Shown: in pieces, positions 21,898 to 28,546 of the stretch
Layout of the letters: every line of letters begins with the position of its first letter
How positions within the stretch are numbered: the stretch's first letter is position 1
Assembly: GCF_902833145.1 (NCBI RefSeq)
Contig: NZ_CADFEN010000022.1
Span: forward strand, 1-54,860
Direction: 5' to 3'
Length of the DNA stretch: 54,860 bases
Source of the DNA: Burkholderia sp. BCC0506
Lineage (GTDB): Bacteria > Pseudomonadota > Gammaproteobacteria > Burkholderiales > Burkholderiaceae
Translations under genes and position numbers: made by a program
The notes under the pieces: generated by a model
Databases searched by the model: none
The model's input: the letters and a program-made list of their open reading frames with translations, nothing else
Told to the model about the DNA's origin: nothing

Positions 21898-22449
21898 ATG
21901 GGCAACCGCTTGAGCAAGATCGCGACGCGCACGGGCGACGACGGCACCACGGGCCTCGGCGACGGGCGGCGCATCGGCAAGGACGACGCGCGGATCGCCG
22001 CGATCGGCGACGTCGACGAACTGAATTCGAATCTCGGCGTGCTGCTGGCCGAGACGCTGCCGGACGACGTGCGCACGGCGCTCGTGACGATCCAGCACGA
22101 CCTGTTCGATCTCGGCGGCGAACTGTGCATTCCCGGCCATACGGTGATCGACGACACGCATCTTGCCCGCCTCGACCAGTGGCTCGCCGACTACAACGCG
22201 ACGCTGCCGCCGCTGAAGGAATTCATCCTGCCGGCCGGCTCGCGCGCGGCGTCGCTCGCGCACGTCTGCCGGACCGTGTGCCGCCGCGCGGAGCGCGCGA
22301 TCGTCGCGCTCGGGCGCGGCGACACGCTCAATGATGCGCCGCGGCGGTACGTGAACCGGCTCTCCGACCTGCTGTTCGTGCTGGCGCGCGTGCTGAACCG
22401 CGCCGACGGCGGCGCCGATGTGCTGTGGGAGCGCGGGCGCGTCCGCTAG
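21898..22449 (+). CDS. PduO-type cob(I)alamin adenosyltransferase
   Basis: This 183-residue enzyme transfers the adenosyl group of ATP to cob(I)alamin, giving adenosylcobalamin. The ATP-binding N-terminal signature TRTGDDGTTGLGDG is present, then DVDELNSNLG, and the C-terminal helical part with CRRAERAIVAL and RYVNRLSDLLFVLAR, all diagnostic of the PduO/MMAB family. It is divergent from the FAD-oxidase/glc genes and 96 bp upstream of hmp. A GATAAT at 21840 could be its -10. No cobalamin riboswitch is visible upstream. Confidence 0.93.
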   Translation: MGNRLSKIATRTGDDGTTGLGDGRRIGKDDARIAAIGDVDELNSNLGVLLAETLPDDVRTALVTIQHDLFDLGGELCIPGHTVIDDTHLARLDQWLADYNATLPPLKEFILPAGSRAASLAHVCRTVCRRAERAIVALGRGDTLNDAPRRYVNRLSDLLFVLARVLNRADGGADVLWERGRVR

Positions 22450-22504
22450 GGCCTGCCGTCGCGTTTTTGCGCACTGCGACAATTTGCCCGGCAGGTGCGC
22501 GCGT

Positions 22505-22533
22505 TTAAACATGTATCGTATGTGCATGTTTAA
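22505..22533 (+). promoter_or_regulatory. NsrR-like operator upstream of hmp
   Basis: There are 9-bp perfect arms (TTAAACATG at 22505-22513, CATGTTTAA at 22525-22533) around an 11-base centre. The inner 17 bases, ATGTATCGTATGTGCAT (22511-22527), match the general NsrR pattern ATGYATTTNAAATRCAT at 13 of 16 defined positions. The site ends 12 bases before the hmp ATG. Binding there would block transcription or initiation, and nitric oxide would lift it. Regulator assignment is by motif and by hmp being the best-known NsrR target. Confidence 0.6.
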
Positions 22534-22545
22534 CGGAGAACGAAC

Positions 22546-23754
22546 ATGACCCACCTCACCGCTGACCAGATGGCCCGTGTGAAGGCCACCGCCCCCGTCC
22601 TCGCCGAGCACGGCGCGACGATCACGAAGCACTTCTATCAGCGCATGTTCGCGCGTCATCCGGAACTGAAGAACCTGTTCAACCAGACGCACCAGCAGAC
22701 CGGCAGCCAGCCCGAGACGCTCGCGAAGGCCGTCTATGCGTATGCGGCGAACATCGACAACCTCGGCGCGCTGGGCGGCGCGGTGTCGCGCATCGCGCAC
22801 AAGCACGCGAGCCTGAACATCCGTCCCGAGCATTACCCGATCGTCGGCGAGAACCTGCTCGCGTCGATCGTCGAAGTGCTCGGCGACGCGGTGGATGCCG
22901 ACACGCTGGAAGCCTGGCGCGTCGCGTACGGCCAGCTCGCGCAGATCATGATCGGCGCGGAGGCCGACCTGTACGCGAACGCCGCGTGGAGCGGCTACCG
23001 CCCGTTCAAGGTCGCACGCAAGGTGCGTGAAAGCGACGAGATCACGTCGTTCTACCTGACGCCCGCCGACGGCGGACAAGCACCGACGTTCGAGCCGGGC
23101 CAGTACGTCACGGTGAAGCGCTTCGTCGGCGATCTCGGCGTCGACCAGCCGCGCCAGTACAGCCTGTCCGATGCACCGCACGGCAAGTGGCTGCGCATTT
23201 CGGTGAAGCGCGAAGCCGGCAAGCCGGAAGCGATCCCGGCCGGCAAGGTGTCGACGCTGATGCACGACGGGGTGGAAGAGGGCGCGATCGTCGAGGTGAC
23301 CGCGCCAATGGGCGACTTCGCGCTGAAGCGCGATGCCGATACGCCGGTCGTGCTGATTTCGGGCGGCGTCGGCATCACGCCGATGATGTCGATGGCGTCG
23401 ACGCTGATCGCCGAAGGCAGCAAGCGCGACGTGCGATTCGTCCATGCGTGCCGTTCGGGCGCGGTGCACGCGTTTCGCGACTGGCTGAACGACGCGGCGC
23501 GCGAGCACGCGAACGTCAAGCGTACGGTGCTGTACGAAGTGGTCGGCCCGGACGATCGCGTCGGCATCGACCACGACCTCGAAGGGCGCCTCACGTCGGA
23601 ACGCGTGCAGCAGTACGCACTGGTGCCGGAAGCCGATTACTACATCTGCGGGCCGGTCGCGTTCATGAAGGCGCAGCGCGACGCGCTCGTCGCGCTCGGC
23701 GTCGCGCCGGAACGCGTGCACACCGAGATCTTCGGGTCGGGTGCGATCGAGTGA
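22546..23754 (+). CDS. hmp: Flavohaemoprotein (nitric oxide dioxygenase)
   Basis: This 402-residue cytosolic enzyme converts NO and oxygen to nitrate using NAD(P)H. A globin domain (about 1-140) carries Tyr31 (HFYQRMF) and the proximal His87 (RIAHKHASL), two positions later than the E. coli Tyr29 and His85. A ferredoxin-reductase module follows, with the FAD motif RQYSLSD, the NAD motif LISGGVGITPMMSM and the C-terminal YYICGPVAFM and HTEIFGSGA. The ATG has GGAG eight bases upstream, directly after an NsrR-like palindrome. It is convergent with the toxin gene, with which it shares a terminator. Confidence 0.97.
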   Translation: MTHLTADQMARVKATAPVLAEHGATITKHFYQRMFARHPELKNLFNQTHQQTGSQPETLAKAVYAYAANIDNLGALGGAVSRIAHKHASLNIRPEHYPIVGENLLASIVEVLGDAVDADTLEAWRVAYGQLAQIMIGAEADLYANAAWSGYRPFKVARKVRESDEITSFYLTPADGGQAPTFEPGQYVTVKRFVGDLGVDQPRQYSLSDAPHGKWLRISVKREAGKPEAIPAGKVSTLMHDGVEEGAIVEVTAPMGDFALKRDADTPVVLISGGVGITPMMSMASTLIAEGSKRDVRFVHACRSGAVHAFRDWLNDAAREHANVKRTVLYEVVGPDDRVGIDHDLEGRLTSERVQQYALVPEADYYICGPVAFMKAQRDALVALGVAPERVHTEIFGSGAIE

Positions 23755-23788
23755 TGTGCTGACGGCCGGTCCCTGCCAGTGCAACGAC

Positions 23789-23828
23789 GCAAGCAAAAAG
23801 CCCGGCGCGAGCCGGGCTTTTTGCTTGC
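23789..23828. terminator. Bidirectional terminator between hmp and the PIN toxin gene
   Basis: An 18-bp perfect stem (23789-23806 with 23811-23828) has a GCGA loop. The outer part of the stem carries A5/T5 tracts, so either direction ends in a GC hairpin plus U run. It is 34 bp after hmp and 23 bp after the end of the toxin gene on the other strand. Confidence 0.9.
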
Positions 23829-23851
23829 TTGCGGCGCCGTGGGGGGCGACT

Positions 23852-24241
23852 TCAGGCGCGCAACATCAGCGTTGCGTGGTAGCGCCACACCTTCGGATCG
23901 GCACTGACGAGCGGCATGCCTTCATGCAGTGCCTGCGCGACCATCATGCGGTCGAACGGATCGGCATGGTCCGGGAAATCCGGCAACGCGGCGACTGCCT
24001 CGGCGTGATCGCTGCTGATCGGCAACTCCGCAAAACCTGCAAGCCGAAATGCCGAACGCGCATCTCTCGGATGGACGGGCAGATTGCCTTTGCGGTATTT
24101 GATCGCGATTTCCCAAATCGACGCGGCGCTGACGTACAGCGTGTTTTGGGGATGTTCGATCAATGCGGCCGCGGTTGCCGAAAGTTGCGGCGCGCCTTCA
24201 GCCGCCCAGAGCGCGATGTGCGTATCGAGCAGCAGCTTCAC
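23852..24241 (-). CDS. Type II toxin, PIN-domain ribonuclease (VapC-like)
   Basis: This 129-residue PIN domain carries the acidic metal-binding set at the expected places: Asp6 (LLLDTHIALW), Glu44 (SIWEIAIK), Asp94/Asp97 (ADPFDRMMVAQA) and Asp115 (LVSADPKVW). PIN toxins of this kind cleave tRNA or rRNA when not bound by the antitoxin. The start is GTG, overlapping the antitoxin stop by 4 bases (GTGA), so translation is coupled. It is less GC-rich in codon use than its neighbours and sits between two conserved metabolic genes, which suggests acquisition. Confidence 0.9.
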   Translation of the reverse strand: MKLLLDTHIALWAAEGAPQLSATAAALIEHPQNTLYVSAASIWEIAIKYRKGNLPVHPRDARSAFRLAGFAELPISSDHAEAVAALPDFPDHADPFDRMMVAQALHEGMPLVSADPKVWRYHATLMLRA

Positions 24242-24507
24242 GGTGCAAGCCCTTGGTCCGAGCTGGCATCGAAGTCGGCGGCGATCGATTCATCGCCGGC
24301 ATTGAATGCCTCGACGCTTGTCGGAATGTTCAGTCCGGCAAGCAATTGACGGGCTGCGCCGATCCGCTTCGGCGCGGTGTACGGAACGATCCGGGCGACC
24401 GGATGACCATTGCGGGCGATCACGACTTCGGCTTCGCGCCCCGACTCAAGCGCTTCCACGAGGCTGGAAAGCCGCGACTTGGCATCGTGCATGTTGACGG
24501 TCGACAT
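24238..24507 (-). CDS. Type II antitoxin, Phd/YefM family
   Basis: This 89-residue protein has the Phd/YefM N-terminal DNA-binding fold, STVNMHDAKSRLSSLVEALE then EVVIARNGHPVARIVPY. The C-terminal tail is acidic and probably disordered (AGDESIAADFDASSD), the part that would wrap the toxin. An AGGGGAT ribosome site precedes the ATG. It overlaps the toxin gene by 4 bases and lies just downstream of a pair of direct repeats that look like its own operator. Confidence 0.9.
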   Translation of the reverse strand: MSTVNMHDAKSRLSSLVEALESGREAEVVIARNGHPVARIVPYTAPKRIGAARQLLAGLNIPTSVEAFNAGDESIAADFDASSDQGLAP

Positions 24508-24520
24508 GGTCGATCCCCTG

Positions 24521-24543
24521 GTTAGCTAGATGATGTTAGCTAG
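24521..24543 (-). promoter_or_regulatory. Direct-repeat operator of the toxin-antitoxin pair
   Basis: GTTAGCTAG occurs at 24521-24529 and again at 24535-24543, a 14-base period, with a further partial TCTAGC following. Each copy contains the palindromic core TAGCTA. The repeats are 14-36 bases before the antitoxin ATG, over the expected promoter. This fits autorepression by the antitoxin or toxin-antitoxin complex. Confidence 0.6.
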
Positions 24544-24631
24544 TCTAGCAGAGCGACACGCCGACCGCAGGCTGGCCGCATGGCCATTTCGCCGCCAGGC
24601 GGGGCCATACGGTCAGCCTGTTGACGTTCGA

Positions 24632-25705
24632 TCAGTTACCGCTGCCGCGCGCGACGCGGCGCGCCTTCACCGATTCCGCGAGGCCTTCGAGCACCTTCAC
24701 GCTGTCGTCCCACGCGATGCACGCGTCGGTGATGCTCTGGCCGTAAGTCAGCGCGCAGCCTTCCTTCAGGTCCTGGCGGCCCTCGACGAGGTGCGACTCG
24801 ATCATCACGCCGACGATGCGCTCGTCGCCGGCCGCGATCTGGCGGCCGATGTCGGCGCACACGGGAATCTGGTTCTCGTGCTTCTTCGAGCTGTTCGCGT
24901 GGCTCGCGTCGATCATCAGGCGCGCGGCGAGGCCGGCCTTGCCGATGTCCGCGCAGGCGGCGTTCACGCTGTCCGCGTCGTAGTTCGGCGCCTTGCCGCC
25001 GCGCAGGATCACGTGGCAGTCCTCGTTGCCGGCCGTCGACACGATCGCCGAATGGCCGCCCTTCGTCACCGACAGGAAATGGTGCGGCTGCGACGCGGCC
25101 TTGATCGCGTCGACCGCGATCTTCACGTTGCCGTCGGTGCCGTTCTTGAAGCCGACCGGGCACGACAGCCCCGACGCGAGTTCGCGGTGCACCTGCGACT
25201 CGGTCGTGCGCGCGCCGATCGCGCCCCACGAGATCAGGTCGGCGATGTACTGCGGGCTGATCATGTCGAGGTATTCGGTCGCGGCCGGCAGCCCCATTTC
25301 GTTGATCTGCAGCAGCAGCTCGCGCGCGGTGCGCAGCCCTTCGTTGATCTTGAAGCTGTTGTCGAGGTGCGGATCGTTGATGAGCCCCTTCCAGCCGACC
25401 GTCGTGCGCGGCTTCTCGAAGTACACGCGCATCACGATTTCCAGTTCGCCCTTGAAGCGCTCGCGCTCCTTGACGAGCCGGCCCGCGTATTCGATCGCCG
25501 CCTTCGTGTCGTGGATCGAGCACGGCCCGATCACGACGATCAGCCGGTCGTCCATCCCGTGCAGGATGCGGTGCATCGACTGACGCGAGTGATAGATCAG
25601 CTCGGACGCGGCTTCGGAGCACGCGAATTCGCGGATCAGGTGGGCGGGCGGCGTCAGTTCCTTGAGTTCGCGAATGCGGACGTCGTCGGTATTGTGCGGG
25701 GGCAT
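24632..25705 (-). CDS. aroG: 3-deoxy-7-phosphoheptulonate (DAHP) synthase, class I
   Basis: This 357-residue enzyme condenses phosphoenolpyruvate and erythrose-4-phosphate, the committed step to all aromatic amino acids. Class I AroG/F/H signatures are seen: VVIGPCSIHD, MRVYFEKPRTTVGWKG, GARTTESQVHRELASGLS, VGFKNGTDGN, ILRGGKAPNYD and DASHANSSK. Length and sequence fit the Phe- or Tyr-sensitive type; which one cannot be told safely. The ATG follows a good AAGGAG by 7 bases. The gene is monocistronic, and its 290-base leader contains an aromatic leader peptide and a terminator, so transcription is probably controlled by attenuation. Confidence 0.97.
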   Translation of the reverse strand: MPPHNTDDVRIRELKELTPPAHLIREFACSEAASELIYHSRQSMHRILHGMDDRLIVVIGPCSIHDTKAAIEYAGRLVKERERFKGELEIVMRVYFEKPRTTVGWKGLINDPHLDNSFKINEGLRTARELLLQINEMGLPAATEYLDMISPQYIADLISWGAIGARTTESQVHRELASGLSCPVGFKNGTDGNVKIAVDAIKAASQPHHFLSVTKGGHSAIVSTAGNEDCHVILRGGKAPNYDADSVNAACADIGKAGLAARLMIDASHANSSKKHENQIPVCADIGRQIAAGDERIVGVMIESHLVEGRQDLKEGCALTYGQSITDACIAWDDSVKVLEGLAESVKARRVARGSGN

Positions 25706-25834
25706 GCTGTTTCTCCTTGGTTCCGGGCGCCGTTCGGTCAGCGGGCGTGCGGCAGATGCATCGATTCAGGTCGTTCAGTGGTGTCGGTCGGGGCTGCGGT
25801 GCGGCTTGCGGCGTCGACCGGCTGGCGAAGGGCG

Positions 25835-25867
25835 AAAAAAAACCGCCGGGTTCGCCGGCGGTTTTTT
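25835..25867 (-). terminator. aroG attenuator (intrinsic terminator in the leader)
   Basis: Read on the minus strand, CCGCCGG and CCGGCGG form a GC stem with a 5-base loop (25850-25854), extended by A/U pairs and followed by eight U (25835-25842). It sits 29 bp after the leader ORF stop and 130 bp before the aroG ATG. Its 5' arm CCGCCGG can instead pair with CUGGCGG inside the leader ORF (25911-25917), one G-U pair included, which would be the antiterminator. The nearest upstream gene, tldD, is on the same strand, so the hairpin might also end that transcript. Confidence 0.8.
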
Positions 25868-25896
25868 CGGGAATTTCGGTTGCGCTTTGCGCGCCA

Positions 25897-25962
25897 TCAA
25901 CCCTCTCGATCCGCCAGCGGTCTGAGATACCAAAAAAAGTAAAAGTAAAACTTGGCGGACAT
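25897..25962 (-). CDS. aroG leader peptide, aromatic-rich (21 residues)
   Basis: The ORF starts with ATG at 25962 and stops with TGA at 25897. Residues 5-12 are FYFYFFWY: four Phe, three Tyr and one Trp in eight consecutive codons. All four Phe codons are TTT, the disfavoured codon in this GC-rich genome. The remaining codons (residues 13-21) hold the CUGGCGG segment complementary to the attenuator. A ribosome starved for charged aromatic tRNA would stall over codons 5-12, free this segment and prevent termination. The ribosome site is weak (GACGAG, about 13 bases upstream). Promoter, leader ORF, alternative pairing and terminator are all in the right order. The function is inferred from this arrangement and from known trp and phe leaders. 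Confidence 0.85.
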   Translation of the reverse strand: MSAKFYFYFFWYLRPLADREG

Positions 25963-25999
25963 GACGGAAATTCGGCTCGTCAAAAAAGTTGATTCGGAA

Positions 26000-26028
26000 T
26001 TTATACCGCGTCCCCGCACGGCTGGCAA
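26000..26028 (-). promoter_or_regulatory. Sigma-70 promoter of the aroG leader
   Basis: On the minus strand, TTGCCA (-35, 26023-26028), a 17-bp spacer and TATAAA (-10, 26000-26005) place the start of transcription near 25993, about 30 bases before the leader ATG. It lies between the tldD stop and the leader ORF. It is the best consensus match in the region. Confidence 0.75.
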
Positions 26029-26102
26029 CCGGGGGCGGTCAAAAATGCGGACAATCCGCGCGTTTTAGTCGAAATGCGCGGATTGTCTGCGCTGCGATGC
26101 GG

Positions 26103-27569
26103 TTATGCCGTACCGCCGACCGTCATCTTGTCGATCCGCAGGGTCGGCTGGCCGACGCCGACCGGCACGCTCTGGCCCTCTTTGCCGCATACGCCGACGC
26201 CCGTGTCGAGCGACATGTCGTTGCCGATCATGCTCACGTACTTCAGCGATTCCGGGCCGCTGCCGATCAGCGTCGCGCCCTTCACCGGGTAGGTGACCTT
26301 GCCGTTCTCGATCATGTAGGCCTCGGACGCCGAGAACACGAACTTGCCGTTCGTGATGTCGACCTGGCCGCCGCCGAAGTTCACCGCGTACAGGCCGTTC
26401 TTCACCGATGCGATGATTTCCTGCGGATCCTTGTCGCCGTTCAGCATGTACGTGTTCGTCATGCGCGGCATCGGCAGCGCCGCGTACGACTCGCGCCGCG
26501 CGTTGCCCGTGACCGGCATCTTCATCAGGCGCGCGTTCAGCGTGTCCTGGATGTAGCCCTTCAGGATGCCGTCCTCGATCAGCGTCGTGCACTGCGTCGG
26601 GTTGCCTTCGTCGTCGATGTTCAGCGAGCCGCGGCGGTTCGGCAGCGTGCCGTCGTCGACGACGGTCACGCCCTTCGCGGCGACCTGCTCGCCGATCCGG
26701 CCCGCGAACGCGGACGAGCCCTTGCGGTTGAAGTCGCCTTCGAGGCCGTGGCCGATCGCCTCGTGCAGCAGCACGCCCGGCCAGCCCGGCCCGAGCACGA
26801 CCGTCATCGCGCCGGCCGGCGCGGGGCGCGCGTCGAGGTTGACGAGCGCCGCGTGCACGGCGTCGTCGACATAGCGCGCCAGCACTTCGTCGGTGAAGTA
26901 GCCGTAGTCGAAGCGGCCGCCGCCGCCGCCCGAGCCGATCTCGCGGCGGCCGTTCTGCTCGGCGATCACCGTGACCGACACGCGCACGAGCGGGCGGATG
27001 TCGGCCGCGAGCGCACCGTCGCTGCGCGCGACCAGCACGACGTCGTATTCGCCGGCGAGGCCCGCCATCACCTGCGTGACGCGCGGGTCGCGCCCGCGCG
27101 CCATCTGCTCGATGCGTTCGAGCAGCTTGACCTTGGCCGTCGCGTCGAGCGACGCGAGCGGATCGGACGGCAGGTACAGGTCGCGGCCCGAGATGCCCGT
27201 CAGCGACGTGGCTGCCTTGATCTTCTGGCGGCCGCCGCCGGCCGCCGCGATCGCCTTGGTCGCGGCGGCGGCTTGCGCGATCGCTTCGGGCGACAGGTCG
27301 TCCGAGTACGCGAACGCGGTGCGGTCGCCCGCGACCGCGCGCACGCCGACGCCCTGGTCGATGCTGAAGCTGCCCGATTTGACGATGCCTTCCTCGAGGC
27401 TCCACGCTTCGCTGCGGGTCGCCTGGAAGTACAGGTCCGCGTAGTCGACGCGATGCGTGAAGATGTCGGCGATCGTGCGCGTGAGCAGGCTTTCGTCGAG
27501 GCCGTACGGCGTGAGCAGGATGTCCTTCGCCAGCGCGAGGTTGCGGATGCCGGGTTCGATGATGTTCAT
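26103..27569 (-). CDS. tldD: Metalloprotease TldD
   Basis: This 488-residue zinc protease subunit, with TldE/PmbA, degrades unfolded peptides and processes microcins and CcdA-type antitoxins. The metal site [15 protein letters not shown] (HExxxH) is intact, and the C-terminal part shows the family stretch [19 protein letters not shown] and [17 protein letters not shown]. The ATG at 27569 ([10 protein letters not shown]) is preferred; an upstream TTG would add seven residues. TldE is not in the window. It follows the nitrilase gene by 87 bp. Confidence 0.95.
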   Translation of the reverse strand: MNIIEPGIRNLALAKDILLTPYGLDESLLTRTIADIFTHRVDYADLYFQATRSEAWSLEEGIVKSGSFSIDQGVGVRAVAGDRTAFAYSDDLSPEAIAQAAAATKAIAAAGGGRQKIKAATSLTGISGRDLYLPSDPLASLDATAKVKLLERIEQMARGRDPRVTQVMAGLAGEYDVVLVARSDGALAADIRPLVRVSVTVIAEQNGRREIGSGGGGGRFDYGYFTDEVLARYVDDAVHAALVNLDARPAPAGAMTVVLGPGWPGVLLHEAIGHGLEGDFNRKGSSAFAGRIGEQVAAKGVTVVDDGTLPNRRGSLNIDDEGNPTQCTTLIEDGILKGYIQDTLNARLMKMPVTGNARRESYAALPMPRMTNTYMLNGDKDPQEIIASVKNGLYAVNFGGGQVDITNGKFVFSASEAYMIENGKVTYPVKGATLIGSGPESLKYVSMIGNDMSLDTGVGVCGKEGQSVPVGVGQPTLRIDKMTVGGTA

Positions 27570-27656
27570 GCGGATATCGGGGGTTCTCAAAAGGTTGTCG
27601 GGTGCTGCCGCGCAGATGGGTGGGCCGCGCGGCGTTTCAAGCGGTTCGGGGCGGAT

Positions 27657-28484
27657 TCAGGTCAGCACGCGGTGCCGCCACGCGGGCAGGCTCTGGCGTA
27701 CGTCGGCGATGCGTTGCGGATCGATCGTGCCGAGCACGACGCTCGCGCCCTCGTCGCGCACCGCGACGATGTCGCCCCACGGGTCGATCAGCATGCTGTG
27801 GCCCCACGTGCGCCGGCCGTTCTCGTGCTTGCCGCCCTGCGCGGCCGCGAGCACGTAGCACTGGTTCTCGACGGCCCGCGCGCGCAGCAGCATGTCCCAG
27901 TGCGCGCGGCCCGTCGTATACGTAAACGCCGACGGCACGACCATCAGCGCGCAGTCGCCCATGCGGCGATACAGCTCCGGAAAGCGCAGATCGTAACAGA
28001 CCGACAGGCCGACCCGCCCGAACGGCGCGTCGAACGCGACGACCGTGTCGCCCGCGCGGATCGTGCGCGCCTCGTCGAACGATTCGTCGCCTTTCTCGAA
28101 GTTGAACAGGTGGATCTTGTCGTAGCGGGCGGCCTCTTGGCCGGACGGATCGAACACGAGCGTCGTGTTCAGCACGCGATCGGGTTCCGGCGCCTTCAGC
28201 GGCAGCGTGCCGCCGATCACCCAGATGCCGTGGCGGCGCGCGGCGTCGGCGAGGCACTGCTGGATCGGGCCGTCCCGGTACGGTTCGGCGAGCGCGAGCT
28301 TGTCGGTGTCGCGGTGGCCCATGAAGCAGAAATACTCGGGCAGCAGCACGAGCTGCGCGCCTTCGCCGGCGGCCTCCGCGATCAGGCGGCGCGCTTCGGC
28401 GAGATTGCGGGTGACGTCCGGCGTGCTCACCATCTGCAGCGCGGCGACCTGGAAGGGCGTGGCGGATCGGGCGTGGTCGGTCAT
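27657..28484 (-). CDS. Carbon-nitrogen hydrolase, Nit1/deaminated-glutathione amidase type
   Basis: This 275-residue nitrilase-superfamily amidase has the catalytic triad Glu50 (LLPEYFCFMG), Lys123 (RYDKIHLF) and Cys163 (LSVCYDLRFPELYR). The pattern around the cysteine and GKHENGRRTWGHSMLIDPWG fit the Nit1/YbeM-type enzymes that hydrolyse deaminated glutathione, a metabolite repair role. The substrate is inferred. The start is set at MTDHARSATP for family length; the frame continues 22 codons further. It lies between yhdP and tldD on the same strand. Confidence 0.9.
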   Translation of the reverse strand: MTDHARSATPFQVAALQMVSTPDVTRNLAEARRLIAEAAGEGAQLVLLPEYFCFMGHRDTDKLALAEPYRDGPIQQCLADAARRHGIWVIGGTLPLKAPEPDRVLNTTLVFDPSGQEAARYDKIHLFNFEKGDESFDEARTIRAGDTVVAFDAPFGRVGLSVCYDLRFPELYRRMGDCALMVVPSAFTYTTGRAHWDMLLRARAVENQCYVLAAAQGGKHENGRRTWGHSMLIDPWGDIVAVRDEGASVVLGTIDPQRIADVRQSLPAWRHRVLT

Positions 28485-28546
28485 CGCGGAATCGGTTGCG
28501 TCATAAATGGGGTGCGGCCCGGCGCCTTGCACGGTTCGATGCGCGC

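Noticed and set aside
18820-23796. A 1658-codon open frame on the minus strand, and similar giant frames at 28496-32374 and 42440-46354
   Set aside because: They run opposite to or through well-recognised genes in another frame and have Arg/Asp/Ala-biased nonsense sequence, the usual effect of GC-rich third positions. Only the glcD part of the first is real.
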